Part shown: positions 5,174 through 5,185 of the stretch, piece by piece | Position numbering within the stretch: the stretch's first letter is position 1 | Layout of the letters: each line of letters opens with the position of its first letter | Assembly: GCA_022574065.1 (NCBI GenBank) | Contig: JACZST010000153.1 | Span: forward strand, 1 to 5,185 | Length of the DNA stretch: 5,185 nucleotides | Direction: 5' to 3' | DNA from: Acidobacteriota bacterium | GTDB taxonomy: Bacteria > Actinomycetota > Acidimicrobiia > Spongiisociales > UBA5794 | The notes under the pieces: generated by a model | Seen by the model: only the letters and a program-made list of their open reading frames with translations | Told to the model about the DNA's origin: nothing | The model's database searches: none | Program-made: the position numbers and the translations under genes

Positions 5174-5185
5174 GCGTTTGGAGGC

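Overview
This is a GC-rich, densely packed chromosomal segment that looks actinobacterial (Actinomycetota). The signs are GTG starts, stop/start overlaps, a SerA of the long type with an extra regulatory domain before the ACT domain, and the grouping of serA, ilvE, a fumarylacetoacetate-hydrolase (FAH) family gene, gltX, tRNA-Gln and tRNA-Glu. From memory, similar neighbourhoods occur in Mycobacterium and Streptomyces (serA, leuB or ilvE, FAH gene, gltX). The exact lineage cannot be fixed from this sequence; an environmental, Acidimicrobiia-like actinobacterium is only a guess.

Layout: (1) 2-1054, plus strand, the 3' two-thirds of serA (D-3-phosphoglycerate dehydrogenase), cut by the left edge. 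(2) 1059-1508, minus strand, pgpA (phosphatidylglycerophosphatase A), ending 4 bp from serA in a convergent arrangement. (3) 1509-1762, the only sizeable intergenic stretch (254 bp). It holds short CAAGTAY direct and inverted repeats next to the pgpA start and a possible 48-residue unknown reading frame on the minus strand. (4) 1763-4905, plus strand, a tight run of ilvE, FAH-family gene and gltX. ilvE and the FAH gene abut (TGA directly followed by ATG), and the FAH gene and gltX overlap by 4 bp (GTGA), so the three are probably co-transcribed and translationally coupled. (5) 4968-5141, tRNA-Gln(CUG) and tRNA-Glu(CUC), preceded by a possible promoter, separated by a GC-rich hairpin, and followed by a perfect 13-bp stem-loop that probably terminates transcription.

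Functional logic: serA and ilvE make amino acids (serine; the last step to leucine, isoleucine and valine). gltX encodes glutamyl-tRNA synthetase, and its likely tRNA substrates lie immediately downstream. In most actinobacteria, which lack GlnRS, GluRS charges both tRNA-Glu and tRNA-Gln and GatCAB then amidates the latter. The tRNA-Gln here has the U1-A72 pair expected of a GatCAB substrate. pgpA belongs to phospholipid synthesis and has no obvious link to its neighbours.

No mobile element, CRISPR array, defence system or clearly new system is visible. The points worth a second look are small: the repeats and possible small gene upstream of pgpA, the hairpins and unequal CCA encoding in the tRNA pair, and residue changes in the SerA ACT domain and in PgpA.
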